From Sepiola atlantica (Eukaryota; Mollusca; Cephalopoda; Sepiida; Sepiolidae): 64,000 nt of DNA. Where the stretch lies: assembly GCA_963556195.1 (NCBI GenBank), contig OY744519.1:107383500-107447499 (forward strand), given 5' to 3'. The notes under the pieces were generated by a model, which had not been told where the DNA came from, searched no databases, and saw only the letters and a list, made by a program, of their open reading frames with translations. Position 1 is the stretch's first letter; the number at the start of each line of letters is the position of its first letter. The position numbers and the translations under genes were made by a program. Below, in pieces: positions 10,760 to 21,655 of the stretch.

Positions 10760-10880
10760 GAGATATGGCTATAATCATGTTGACACATCAGTTCTCGCTA
10801 GATCACCAAAGTTAAGCGACGTTAAGTCTGGTCAGTATCAGATGTGTGACCATTTGAGAAAACTAGGTCGTATATGCTGT
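10760..10880 (+). mobile_element. 5S rRNA-derived repeat, copy 2
   Basis: Nearly full-length 5S similarity: GGCTATAATCATGTTGACAC, CAGTTCTCGCTAGATCACCA, AAGTTAAGCGACGTTAAG, TCTGGTCAGTA, GTGACCATTTGAGAAAACTA and GGTCGTATATGCTG. A-box and intermediate element are recognisable and TGACC of the C-box remains. It is closer to 5S than copy 1, and shares ATAATCA-TTGACAC in place of the usual CATACCACGTTGAACAC, so the copies form a family distinct from the gene. Confidence 0.75.
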
Positions 10881-11057
10881 TCCACTCTGGTTGCTGCAAG
10901 AGGTCTCAATCGGCTGACGGTTACATATAATGGCTTACAAATATCAGGGCTGTTTTTAAGTCAATTTGACCAAATTGGGCCCTGCTGGGGAGTTAGGTCA
11001 GACTACCCTACGACTCATCGAAAGAATTTGGTGTTAACTGCTACCAGTATGTCCAAG

Positions 11058-12619
11058 GACTTCCCCCACGGTTGGAGTACACTAAGGCTCCGCCCTCTCC
11101 CCGCTGATCTTTATTCTTGTCATAGATGCCATAACCAAGGACCTGCACTGGCCTGCGCCCTGGACACTCTTGTATGTAGATGATGTTCTGCTCACCTCAA
11201 AGAATAAATCTGACCTGCAACAACAAGTCCATTCCTGGAAGGACCGGCTGGCGCAGTTTGGTCTGTAGCTGAACATCAGAAAGATAGAGTATCTAACCAC
11301 TTATTTATTTATTTAGCGAATGCAAAGTCCTTCAGCCACGCAGTAGCCTCCTGGTCTGCTGTGTGGAGGGTGGCTAATCCTCCTCTCAGTCGTTGGAGAG
11401 GGCAGACTTCAATGATGTGCTCCATTGTCTGCTCCTCTCCACAAGCACACAGTGGGGATGGGCTGCTGCCCCATCTGTGAAGGCTGGCCAAGCATGGGCC
11501 ATGTCCAGTCCTGAATCTATTGATGGTTGACCACTCTCTCCTTGGGAGGTCGGTGCCAGACACTTGTTGGTTAGGGTCTGACACCAGGTGTTTATTAGGG
11601 ACCTCCTTGGACGCCCATTCCTTTTTCCAGGCTGATTGGATGGTGAAGTCAGCTGGTGGGATGTTCTTCCAGATGGGGCGTCTGGATGGAAGTCGAGCAG
11701 TGGGTGGGTTGAGGATGTCTTGGTGGATTGGTAGATGAGGGGAGTCTTCAACCTTTTGAAGCATCCTTTGAGTGGATGCTGTTCGCCAGATGTGTGAAGG
11801 CACAATGTTTGATAGGACGAGGAGCCAGGGTAGTGGTGTTGAGCGGATTGTCCCGATTATGATTCTCATTGTTGAGTTGAGCTGGGTGTCTACAAGGTGT
11901 GTGTGGGATGACCTGGACCAAACAGGGGCACAATATTCTGCTGCAGAGTAGGCAAGGGGCAATGCAGAGGTGCGTAGCGTGGAAATCTAACCACTGATAA
12001 AAACGAATATGGCACCATCCAAGTTGACAGACAGGATCTTCCACAAACGCATACCTTCAAATATCTTGGTTTGACACTCAGTGATGACGGCAACATCCTC
12101 AGCGAAATTGCTGCATGCATCAATGCAATGTGGCTCAAGTGGCGCACAACCACCAGCATCCTCTGCGACTGCAATATCGACGACTGTCTTAAATCGAAGA
12201 TCTACCAGACTGTTGTGAGACCTGTTGCATATGTACAATTCTGAGTGCTTACCAATAATGAGGAAGGCGGAGTGAAGATTCGCCATTATGGAAAGTAAAA
12301 TGCTCCATTGGATATCTGGAATTACACTGCTCGACTACGTTTACAATGAGGATATCCGATAGTGCTACGGCATTGCACCGATTGAGTGCAAGATTAGGGA
12401 ATGATGGCTCAGATGGTTTGGAAATGTGCTGAGGGCCAATAACGACATTGTAGCGAAACTCACCTTTACACTAGAAGATGAGATTGGCAGACAGCCTGCA
12501 CAAAGATCTCTGTAAAACCGCCCTTCTCCTGGACCAAGCCTATGATCATGTCAAGTGGAGACAAAACTTCATCATTGCGGACCCCGCAGTAGTTCGAGAT
12601 TAACGCAGAAGAAGAAGGT
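11058..12619 (+). pseudogene. RTE-like non-LTR reverse transcriptase, interrupted
   Basis: Fragment of a LINE polymerase. Before the insertion the conceptual frame shows GSALSPLIFILVIDAITKDL, then the catalytic box LYVDDVLLTS (YxDD as YVDD), with stops in place of two conserved residues. After the insertion it resumes with FKYLGLTLSDDG and CLKSKIYQTVVRPVA, which fit the thumb region of RTE/BovB-type LINEs. Later parts carry several stops and frameshifts. It ends near a GAAGAAGAAG tail at about 12619. The 5' part of the element is missing. It is split by the LINE at 11302-11984. RTE is my best clade guess; a clade test would need an alignment. Confidence 0.65.
11302..11984 (-). mobile_element. 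5'-truncated LINE inserted in another LINE (TSD ATCTAACCACT)
   Basis: Both sides carry the 11-bp duplication ATCTAACCACT (11291-11301 and 11985-11995). On the minus strand the 3' end is an (AAAT)n tail (TTTATTTATTTATTT at 11303-11317). This is a textbook target-primed insertion of a 5'-truncated element. A 217-residue frame (11962-11309) holds the polymerase C-terminus: EYCAPVWSRSSHTHLVDTQL near the start, PRREWSTINRFRTGHG, and a terminal CACGEEQTMEHIIEVCPL zinc-knuckle-like motif. That combination occurs in Jockey/I-group LINEs. The frame is open over the whole insertion, so this is among the younger insertions in the window. Confidence 0.85.
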
Positions 12620-12773
12620 CAAATTGAGCCCCTCGCCAACAGGGCTCGTTTTTATTATGATGTATCAAATTCTATTAAAAACATAAAATATAGAAAAAGA
12701 TATTTTTCCTCAGAATATTAATTTATTATGTACTAGCAAAAATATACTCCATTTGGTGGCATATTTTTGCTAG

Positions 12774-13296
12774 CCTGGGAGGATGATATCATGATAGAAA
12801 ACATATATACTACATTGACCCCCAAAGGAGGAGGTAATGACTGAGAAGGTGGTATCATAACGACCGCCCCCCCCCCCAAAAAAAAAAACAGAGAAGTTAA
12901 TGCTTGGGAGGATGATATCATGACAAGAGAATAGACAGTACACTAAACGCCCTCCTTCCAAACGAAGACGATAATCATTGAAAGATGGTATCATGAGGAA
13001 CGAACATATACTATGCTCCCCCCAAAAAAGAAGGTAATACCTGGGAGGATCGCCCCATAAAAGGAGAAGATAATATCTGTGAGTATAATATAATGGTAAC
13101 AAAACAGATATTACACTACTCCCTCCAACCCCCCAAAATGGAGAAGGTTGTCCCTGGGAAGATGGTTTAATAACAACAAAACAGATACTACATTACCCCG
13201 TTCCCAAAGGAGAATGTAATAGCTGGAAGGATTACCCCACTCCCTTAAAAAAGGAGGAGGTAATTCCTATGACAACAGAATCGATACTACACTAAA
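12774..13296 (-). repeat. Minisatellite with U2-like segment, second array
   Basis: About eight units of 36-76 bp. In plus-strand reading each has TGGGAGGATGATATCATGAC, AACAGATACTACACT, then CCCCCAAAGGAGGAGGTAAT. Reverse-complemented this is the unit at 1-265: GTGTAGTATCTGTT (U2-like) followed by a body-like CTCCCAGGCATTACC and CTCCTTTGG hairpin. Some units have lost the U2 part (13041-13076, 13223-13267) and one carries a C11/A11 expansion (near 12870). Short reading frames across it have no coding meaning. Confidence 0.65.
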
Positions 13297-13365
13297 GTTT
13301 TAATCTTTTTTTTTCATTCATTTCAAAATGCTTTGTCATAAAAAACATTATTTTTATAATTCGTT

Positions 13366-13403
13366 GGCCTTTTCGCTAAGATCAAAGTGTAGTATCTGTT
13401 CTC
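13366..13403 (+). pseudogene. U2 snRNA-derived fragment (best match)
   Basis: GTTGGCCTTTTCGCTAAGAT, CAAAGTGTAGTATCTGTTCT matches U2 snRNA nucleotides about 10-46 with one substitution (GGCCTTTTGG to GGCCTTTTCG) and one extra A. It covers stem I and the branch-point-recognition loop. It stops before the Sm site. Oriented opposite to, and 70 bp beyond, the minisatellite at 12774-13296. Confidence 0.75.
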
Positions 13404-14139
13404 AGCATCACAACGACAACAGACGTTTTACTATCGACGAAAATATTGTTTAAAATGCAAAATTACAAATGTACATTATAGAATATTAATTTATTAGAAG
13501 CTGTTTATAAAATAAATATGCAAATTAAGAAGACCTAAATATGTCTGGGTGTTTGCAGCCTACTATATATACGGTATTACAAAATTTAATGTCGGATCAG
13601 AGAATTAAATAAGCATAACCTGTTTTTATGTTAATATATTTAGGAAAGATGCAAAAAACTTTCGAATGTATTTCTTTAGATAATGAATTAACAGTAAATT
13701 ATCGTTATGTCACTTCTATCAATATAGATAGAAAAGAATAGGGTTTTTTTTACAGCATTTCTTAATATTTTCATTACTTTGGGGATTTATTTAACAATGC
13801 CAATATTTAACAAATGTCGCATCAGGGGAAAGAAGTTTTTCAGAGCTGAAACTAATTAAAACATATTTGAAGTCTACGGACTCACTAGAGAGACTCAACA
13901 ATTCGACGAGGCTCTCTATAGAAGATGAGATTGCTAACGTCATTGACTTTGAAAAGATTTTGTAAATAAAACAACTAGAAAAGTCTTTTTTCTAAAAGAG
14001 TATGCCTGCAATTGCCTTTCTTTGTGTTAAAAGTAAAACAATAAAAATGTTCATATATTGTCTTTCAAAATTTTATTATAACAAGCATTTAATGCTTATT
14101 CGTTGTTTTTGTTGGTTTATGTATTTTTATATGAAATAT
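13404..14139. other. AT-rich sequence, no gene seen
   Basis: Nothing recognised. Confidence 0.5.
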
Positions 14140-14216
14140 TTATCCATATCCATATCCATTCTTATATGAAATATATATCCATATCCATTCTTATATGAAA
14201 TACATATACATATCCA
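14140..14216. repeat. Short tandem repeat, ~35-bp unit
   Basis: Two to three copies of ATATCCATATCCATTC plus TTATATGAAATA. Confidence 0.75.
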
Positions 14217-14244
14217 TAAATATTACTATGTAGACTAGGGCACT

Positions 14245-14425
14245 ACCCCCCCCCCCCCGATCAGAAACCTGATCGTGGGGGGGGGTAACGTTCAGTTAAC
14301 CGACATGTACGCCAAAGAGAGAGGGGATGGTAGGTCCCTTAAGAAAAAGATGTGAAATTGTAAAAAGTCCCTGATATCTCTAACCCCGCCCCCCCCCCTC
14401 TTAGAGGTATCAGGAACTTTTTACA
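14245..14425. repeat. Two C/G-tract hairpins
   Basis: First, a C10 run, GATCAGAAACCTGATC, and a G9-10 run (14247-14286). Second, TGTAAAAAGTCCCTGATATC and its inverted copy GGTATCAGGAACTTTTTACA flank a C-rich loop (14358-14426). Likely decayed foldback elements. Confidence 0.6.
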
Positions 14426-15411
14426 TCCCTAAAATGAGGTAACCAAACGAGTATCCGGTACTATTTTTGTAATCTAACTCTTGTAGTTCTTGCTTTTAGA
14501 CAATAACATTATTCTAATAAGCAATTGATTATTATTTTGAACTCCATTGCATCTATTTGCATGCCACCGTTAAATGGATGGGCCTGGGTCGTCTATTTTC
14601 ATTTAATTCAGAAATAACTTGATGTCTTGATTAAGACTTAACAGAAAAGGCATGACGATGGAATTAAGGAAAATTAAAATTCGGTAACTTTGACAAAATA
14701 GTTGATTAAAAATTGTATGGAGGTTATTTTTAGATAACCGAAAATATTGAGGTCCAGATAAAACCTCATTATTACATCAATACCAGGGGTATTATAAAGA
14801 AATATTTCTTTTGAATAAGTACCTTTTTTTGAAGATGCAAACATATTGAAAATTATGTATGAAACTTGAAAATTAAATTGAAAAACATTTTTTTTAATAT
14901 TTTGCATGGATAATTGGTGGTCATATGATTTGTTAAACTATGCAATTTTATAAAGACTTTAAGAAAAGACAGTGTATATTATTTTTTGGTTGCTAAAATG
15001 ATTATATTCAATGTTTTTGTTATTCTAACAAAACATAAAGGTCTTTTTACTTTTTTTTAACTTTTTTTAAATTTTGATTTTGCATGAATATTTAAAAAAA
15101 AAAACTGAATTTGTGTACCAATCTTATTCTGAATTTGAAAAACAACCAATTATTAACCTTATTGTAACATACGACGTATGTCTCAACAAATTGATTTGCA
15201 GCTGCCAGACGATAATGATGGAAAAGGTGACTTAAAACATGTCAAATATTTTCTTTTAAGTACATTTTCTTGTTTTTATAATCACAACAATAAAAAGAAA
15301 ATTACGGTCGAATACCAATTCAGTCATCTAATTGATTTACAGTAAAAACTGTAAGTTCGAATTTTATGTTATACAGACTTGTATAATTGAATTTGTATTC
15401 AAATGCATTGA
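14426..15411. other. AT-rich sequence, no gene seen
   Basis: Several poly-T/poly-A tracts. No coding similarity recognised. Confidence 0.5.
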
Positions 15412-15660
15412 TGCTAGTCATTGATACGTCCTCGAAGATCAGTCCAACAGAGGGTGGGCCGTTGGTGTTTCTTCTGGCTCTGCTCTGTCAAACTAAATTA
15501 TTTGTTCTGGGTAGTCCTAGAAGGTCTACGCTCCCAGGCTTTACCTTCTCTCTTTGAGAAGGGGTTGGTTTATTTCCAATCGCCCAAGGCGCGCCTACAG
15601 GGGAATGTCAATGGGGCTTCTCAGGTATTTTTGGCAACCCCAGGGGGGGGGGGCTTGTTT
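15412..15660 (+). mobile_element. SINE with U2-like head, copy 3
   Basis: Opens with TTGATACGTCCTC, matching U2 nucleotides just after the branch-point region (CTGATACGTCCTC). The shared body follows: TAGTCCTAGAAGGTCTACGC, TCCCAGGCTTTACCTTCTCT, CTTTGAGAAGGGGTTGG, GGCGCGCCTACAGGGGAATG. It ends near a G9 run at about 15648. An open frame runs across it (15421-15801) but this is not a known protein. Confidence 0.55.
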
Positions 15661-17386
15661 CAGGACTATTTTTCATATCTGGGCCAAGATAGTTATGTGG
15701 CTTTAGACAATATTATCTCTTTTGGTGATTCGATCGTTATTAATTACAATGATGCACCCAGACTGGGAAACATTTGTAAAATAAATAGCGACAAAAATTA
15801 AATACCATTCCCGCCACAAGAGCAATTAGAGCAACTACATGTAACGATCAATGTCCGAATTCTACAAGTAAAAGGATTTGATGACTCTTTATTTGGGGAT
15901 GGAACTTTCACAGGATCTCCTGTTTAGGTGGCGGACATCTTACTATAGGACCCCAAATATCCATGACATGTATCGGTATTTCTTTAGTAAGGAATTGTTG
16001 TTTGCTATTGGGAATCATACATTCCTTTCAACTGATGATAGAGAAAAAGTACCATGTAAAGTCTAGAGTACTGCTTTCTTAAATGCGCCTTCATATTGTA
16101 TTTCACAATGTTCGTGGAGAAATAAATGTTGCAATAGAACGGATATGTGGGGTTTGTGGAGTAATGAAACATTCCACAAAAGTAGTGAGAAATATTACTC
16201 ACCCAAACCTGATACTTTTAACCATACAAAGATATTCTTACCAAGGCAATAAAAAAGAATCCATGTACTAACAAAATAATCGTGTGTCCTGTATGTAATT
16301 TATATGCATGGAGTTATAATCTTAATCAGTCAGAAAAATGAAGCAGCACCAGCTCCATATTCTAATGATGAAGTGAACTTAATTAAAACAATGACTTTCG
16401 AGTAACTGTGATTATATAGACTATCGATTCTCAAGTGTATTTATTATTATTTTGTTGGGTAATTTTATTATTAGAAGAGCAGATATGCTTTTCTATATGA
16501 AGACGACTGTCTTAAACTGATATAGATTTCGACATTTTAAGCTTGAATAAAAAAAATGGGCAGTGCTAGAAATGTAAAAACAATTTTCAGTGTAGACAGA
16601 TAAACAATAAGGATTGTGTCTTAAAAACTGACCAATGGCTGACATCAACTCTTGTAAGCAGAAAAACAGGAAGTAGAAAGGTTTATGCTGTCTTATATTT
16701 ACCATTGTTCAATGCTTTATTCTGTTTATAAGCTTTTTGGCGCGCTACAGTGGACCAATTCTTTGATTCCAGAGCGTAACAAAATATCTCTAGTCGGCGT
16801 CTTGTAGTACACAGTTAAAGTATTGACTGGAGAAGGCGCAGAGAAACGTTGTTTCCTCCTTTTGAATGTGATCGTCAACCAGTAAACATCCAAGGACCTT
16901 CACTCTATGTGCATCTGACGCATTCAAGAAGGCCATCTAAACTAAGTTAAATGATCATATTTCATAGTTTGTTTTATTTCGAGTTGCAAAATATATTTAA
17001 TTTTGCAAGACATTTTCTGTATTTATTTAATAAATATGTTATCCTTTTATCTCAGTCTTATGTGTCTTCTTCTATATGCTTGACTTCAGCATCTTAACAA
17101 CTTTGGCAAGTGATAATTTAATCATTCCTTTGCCAGAATCACTTCAGTGTTGCTGCCATCACTGGAATAGATGTCTTGTAACCAAAGCCGAAACTGGTGA
17201 CAACTGCTGTCAATGGGTTATTTAAAACGTTAAAGATTCCTATGCCCAATCTGTTTGAAATAAAGTAGTATTTTGTAAGTAAATCTGTTCCATCTAACCT
17301 CTCCACTTTGAGCTTTGTGCTAGTAATGTTTCTGCTGTGACTTGATCTGCATTTAATTTGCCCAATTTTAGATTGGAACGGGCCTC
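15661..17386. other. No recognised gene; possible element remnants
   Basis: A short open stretch at 15878-16066 (62 residues) is not recognised; a decayed transposase is possible but unsupported. Around 16740-17160, just downstream of the minus-strand Gypsy integrase, a 3' region or LTR would be expected, but I could not identify LTR ends. Confidence 0.35.
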
Positions 17387-18365
17387 CTAGGAAAATTCTA
17401 TAAATCTAGCTCTAGGTTCTTCCTTCTGCAAGACTGGAGTGCTTTCTTGAGGCAACTCAAATGTATCCAATATTATCTTTAGTGGGAATGTATCATTTTG
17501 CATGTTGGTTTCTGTGAGATATGAAGATCGTAACTGATCTGCATGTCGAACCCAAACAGGAAACTGTATACTGACGTCATAAATAGTATTTCCGGTTTGG
17601 TGCAAGATGTAACTTTGTGTCCACTTCTCTTTGCTATTCCAGTAGTCTCTTGCTAAGACTTTTTTGTCCTGATTTTAATGTGCGACTTACTGTACCCTGA
17701 TGACGGTTAAAATGCTGTTCCATTTGTGTATTTCTCTTATGAGAAGTTTGTGCAGCTGGATGAATGGCATCTATTGGTAAGCAGACTTTCTGATCCAATA
17801 GATCTTCAGTTAATGAACTACAATTAGGGGCATTTACGTTTGGTGTAGCTCCATAACTTCCAAGGAATATCTCTGGGGTTTCTGGCGTTGTTTTCCCATA
17901 TTTAAGTTTTAAGAGTTCTCTTTTATATGTATCCACAAAACTCTCGACCTGTCCATTCGTTTGAGGATGAAATGATGGCGTGTGTATGTGGTTGATGCTA
18001 TTATACTTGCAGAAATCTGAAAATTTTACTGAAGTGAAAGCAGTAATATTATCAGAGACTATAGTCTCTGGGGCTCCAAATCGGCTGAAAATGTGTTGCA
18101 ATTTTAAAATCGTTTCCTCAGAGGTAATGCAACTCATCAGACAAATTTCAGGACATTTATTGTAAGCATTTACTAGTAATAGAAAACATTTCCCATCAAT
18201 AGGTCCTGCAAAGTCAATGTGAAGACGTAAACAGAGGAAATCCGGAATAGGCTAAGAAATAAAGTTTTGTTTTTCTTGGAGCTCTTGCTGCTGACATTTC
18301 GTACAGTCATGGCTCAGATCTTCTAATTGCTTGTCCATATTTGGCCAGTAGACATAGCTATCTGC
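17387..18365 (-). pseudogene. Gypsy-type retrotransposon integrase remnant
   Basis: Reading leftward: a zinc-binding part with VYWPNMDKQLEDL and CTKCQQQ (second half of the H2C2 finger); LHIDFAGPIDGKCFLLLV with the first catalytic Asp; then 18137-17634 with ETIVSDNITAFTS (second Asp; usual SDNGTQF changed to SDNITAF) and HPQTNGQVESFVDTYKRELL (catalytic Glu in VES). A C-terminal block at 17605-17387 (VSIQFPVWVRHADQLRSSY) resembles the GPY/F-type tail of Gypsy integrases. Stops and frame changes lie near 18250 and 17630. No protease, RT or RNase H was found; the upstream side is replaced by a LINE fragment at 18405. It would integrate retrotransposon cDNA; inactive here. Confidence 0.8.
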
Positions 18366-18404
18366 TAATGCTTTCATCTACCTATGATATCCTCTACCTA
18401 TATA

Positions 18405-18840
18405 AGAGTCAGATACGTCCAAAGATAGAAATGTTGCTTCCACAGCTGGTAAGGTGCCGCATAGAGCACTCTTTCCTGCTTTGACAGAGTACAAAATCGA
18501 CTTTGAGATCGAGTGGGGGATGATCTCTTCTTTTTCCTGCAGCCTCTTTCTCACAAAAGAGATGTTTTTAACCTCTTTACTCTATCGCTATTTCCATTGA
18601 AGGTACTCGACTGAGCTCCAGTCCTTGTAAGAGAACTCGTCTAGTTATCACAAATGAAAAGGACTTTCTTTTCTTCCTCCACGTGTCCTGCCTCAGACGG
18701 AATTTCCATGGACAGAGCTTCCTTGCAAGAGCTTCCCACCTGTAGAACACGTTGCCGTGGGACTGCTTCCCTGCAAATTACAACTTGGTCGTTTTCAAAT
18801 CAAATGTAAAAAAATTCATGTCATGGACTGCCTTAAAAGT
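18405..18840 (+). mobile_element. LINE 3' fragment (RT C-terminus)
   Basis: Plus-strand conceptual frames give CFDRVQNRL, LQPLSHKRDV and, after frameshifts, TTWSFSNQM. These are marks of the commonest LINE family in this window (DRVQ..., LQPLSHRRDV..., LFYRYFHGRCS, W-N-LP). Strongly decayed, no intact tail. Confidence 0.65.
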
Positions 18841-18950
18841 AGTCAAATGCAGTTTATACCATTGATCACGAATCTAAAAAAAATCAACTTTCTAAATGTT
18901 AAGAAGTGGGTTTGGTATTCTATGTACATTCATTATAAATTGACCCCCCC

Positions 18951-19135
18951 CATGTAATACATTTTTCCCCAGCCATCGCGAGTTGAGCTCTCTAGTAAGA
19001 GAGATCACTGGCTACCGCGTAATATAAAAGAATAGAGCACTCTAGGTAGCCGATAATGCGGATATATAAGCCTTATAGATGCTCTTATTTTGTGATGGAG
19101 GTTGATAGCATAGCAGTAAGAGCTAAATTATTCTA
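18951..19135. repeat. Dispersed ~175-bp repeat, copy 1
   Basis: Matches 24689-24872: ATACATTT, CCCAGCCATC, CTCTAGTAAGAGAGAT, AATAGAGCA, TAGCCGATAATGCGGATATA and GATAGCATAGCAGTAAGAG. Class unknown; no tRNA B-box seen. Confidence 0.7.
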
Positions 19136-19489
19136 CCACTTGTATTCTTCTACATGAAATCGTTTGTGCATGGAATAATTGGCAAGAGAAATGGACTATT
19201 TCCAAATATTGACATAAAAACATGCTTAGAATGGTTATTGATTCCATATTTCGACCTCAGTTGTTGAGTCTTAGTCACGGAATTCTCCTACATGAAATCA
19301 GAGACATGAAATACTTTTAGATTAAATATTTTTATACACATTGTAAAAAGAGCCAAATTTTGGATGGCATAAATTTTTGTGTGTGTGTGTGGGAGGAAGG
19401 GGGTATTGGTGATTAAGTTTCAAAGAATGTGCATAGCAAACTGAACCGTGCTAATGTAAATTTAGAAAATTACTTTTTATATATATATA
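19136..19489. other. AT-rich sequence, no gene seen
   Basis: Nothing beyond a short (GT)n at about 19378. Confidence 0.5.
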
Positions 19490-19707
19490 CTAGACCCTCA
19501 GTAGTCTAGACGGTTCCCCCCTCTCTCTCTCTCTCTCTCCATTGATGGATGATCTCATCTACTGTGCTCAGTTATCCTTCATCTCTAGTTTAGTAAATTA
19601 CATCATTCTTTACTAACTTTATCATTCTGATGACGTCATAAAGTGTGCACGGACACGTACATACAAGCAAGTCAGCAAGAGCCACAGAGTTTTAGTAATA
19701 ATATATA
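19490..19707 (-). mobile_element. Short Helitron-like element
   Basis: On the minus strand the 3' end is GTCTAGACTACTGAGGGT, CTAG followed by T. The opposite end reads ATATATTATTACTAAAACTC. About 218 bp, with a (CT)n tract at 19521-19539. The 5' TC is not clear. Confidence 0.45.
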
Positions 19708-20234
19708 AGTTAGATTGGTGTATATGTTTATATACTTATATGTACAGGATTCACACCTAAACTAATTAACCGCTCATTATTAATTTTGGAATGCAGCTGA
19801 TAGGCGTCAAGTGTCCAAATGTTTGTCAATTTTTTACAATCGGTATTAAACATCAATTAATAAATATCCCCAATATTTCAGTTATTTTAGTATATTAAAG
19901 GATTTGAGGGCGCATAATGTGGGTGCAACTAACTATTTTAAAATTCAAACATATAAGATTTGCATTGAATTTTAGCCATAGTCATTAGACACCAATTAAG
20001 CACGATTCTCTGAATTTCAATTTCTTAAGATCTCTTAAGCTTAAGCCTTAAATTTTAGACATTTTCTAGAATTAAAATCATGTAATAGATTTTTATAAAA
20101 ATAAGAATAAAGATTCTAGACATAAGGTTTAGTAGCATTATATCTTGATTTTTATCTTTGTAAGAGGATATAAAAGTAGTACAAAACTTCTGTTCGGAGA
20201 ATTTATTTCACCCATCTCAGGACGGGTATTCTTA
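19703..20234 (+). mobile_element. Helitron-like family R3, copy A
   Basis: Copy of the family also at 46812-47395 and 59010-59643: GTTTATATACTTATATGTAC, AGGATTCACACCTAAACTAA, TTAGACATTTTCTAGAATTA, ending CCCATCTCAGGACGGGTATT. The terminal hairpin (CCCGTCC...GGACGGG type) just before the end fits a Helitron 3' terminus. It abuts the minus-strand element at 19490-19707 head-to-head. Confidence 0.65.
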
Positions 20235-20251
20235 TATATATATATATATAT

Positions 20252-20368
20252 AGTAGTAGTAGTATGAAAATATATTTATGGCAATTAAGCTACGCAGAGA
20301 CGTCCATGTTTCATCCCTACAGGGAATCTTCAGGTAATGTGTAGCTTAATTGCCATTGATCTATTTTC

Positions 20369-20406
<38 letters not shown>
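20252..20406 (-). mobile_element. Foldback element with a hammerhead-like core between (TAG)n/(CTA)n arms
   Basis: Minus strand: (TAG)n, then GGCAATTAAGCTAC, ACATTAC, CTGAAGA, TTCCC-TGTA-GGGAT, GAAAC, ATGGACGTC, TCTGC, GTAGCTTAATTGCC, (CTA)n side. The 13-14 bp pairs GGCAATTAAGCTAC/GTAGCTTAATTGCC make a long stem I; CTGAAGA and GAAA stand where a hammerhead core (CUGANGA...GAAA) would have them; a GTC follows. The first stem II pair is a mismatch and stem III is poor. It may be a decayed hammerhead or a look-alike. Confidence 0.45.
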
Positions 20407-20407
<1 letters not shown>

Positions 20408-20734
20408 AGCTCTACTCACGTATTGAGCACTGTTGAAGTAGATACTGAAATCTGTACACAATATATTATATCACCTTATAATATTATATGTGTATATACA
20501 TAAAATAATAATAAATTAAGTATATATATATTGCAGTTATATTATGCTTGATATTCAATTCTTATTCCAATACTATAACTCCCATAGCTATTTTTAAGAA
20601 TATACATATCAGCCTATTTATGCCAGCAGTTCTTTTTTCCAAATGAAAAGAGCTTTAACATTTAATTATATCGTTTCAGAAATGTGTTCACACCATTAAA
20701 CAACATCCAATAGCAAGTTATTTTAATCACCTTG
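20407..20734. other. AT-rich sequence, no gene seen
   Basis: Nothing recognised. Confidence 0.5.
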
Positions 20735-20815
20735 GTTCAGGATTGAACTTAGAACCTCAAGATAATCTGCACACTTTAATCAACGTCCTAGTTGTCTAGG
20801 CCATGTGAGTCGTTA
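20735..20815 (-). mobile_element. tRNA-like SINE head (candidate)
   Basis: Minus strand: TGGCCTAGACAACTAGGACG (A-box-like) and GGTTCTAAGTTCAATCC (B-box-like) about 35 nt later, with tRNA-sized spacing. No hammerhead core follows it. Confidence 0.4.
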
Positions 20816-20843
20816 AAGGGAACTTTTGAGACTTATAAACCTA

Positions 20844-21206
20844 CTAGCAGAGCTACCCGGTGTTGCCCAGGTTAGAGTGTGGGATAGCATCATATGCAAC
20901 ATCATGGTAGGAAGAGTTTACTTTAACAGCAACCTTGATGCTGTCAGCTAGATATCTTACTCACCGAGCTATTCAGACATATGTTAATACTCTTAAACTA
21001 ACGCTAAAAAAATAGATTAATTTCATTGTGTAACATGTTTGAAAATTGTCATTAGCTTCTTTAAGGGGGAGCCAGAGACTCAAAAATACTTCCATTATGT
21101 TCACATGCAAATTATGCATGTGAATCCAATTATATTGAAAGTACACTTCCTAGTATGTCTTCGTTTTTAAGGACAGATATGAACAGAGAGAGAGGTGTTC
21201 ACCTTG

Positions 21207-21265
<59 letters not shown>

Positions 21266-21608
21266 CATTTGAATCAAAGGGAGAACAATTTTCACTGTAT
21301 GTGGAGGGAGGGCGGGGACCCTCTTAATATTATCAAAATTTGCTGAAATTTTGGGAATAGACATTATTTTTAGTCATTTATCTATGGTTTAAATATCATT
21401 TGAATCAAAGAGAAAACAGTTTTCAATGTGTGTGTGTGGGAGGGTGCCTCAGGGACCTCCAGCGTTGAAGTGATATATTTCTTATATAGCCTATGACCTT
21501 CACTGAGAGGTCAGTAGTCCACATGCCAATTTTCAAGCAATTCTGCCCAGCGGTTTGGGTGAGCATAAGACACAAAGATCAGGCGTACACATACACACAC
21601 ACAGTTAC

Positions 21609-21655
<47 letters not shown>

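Noticed and set aside
11082..11300. Minus-strand frame over the RTE-like segment
   Set aside because: Antisense shadow of the reverse transcriptase fragment.
13366..13403. Functional U2 snRNA gene
   Set aside because: Only about 38 nt match; the Sm site and 3' stem-loops are absent.
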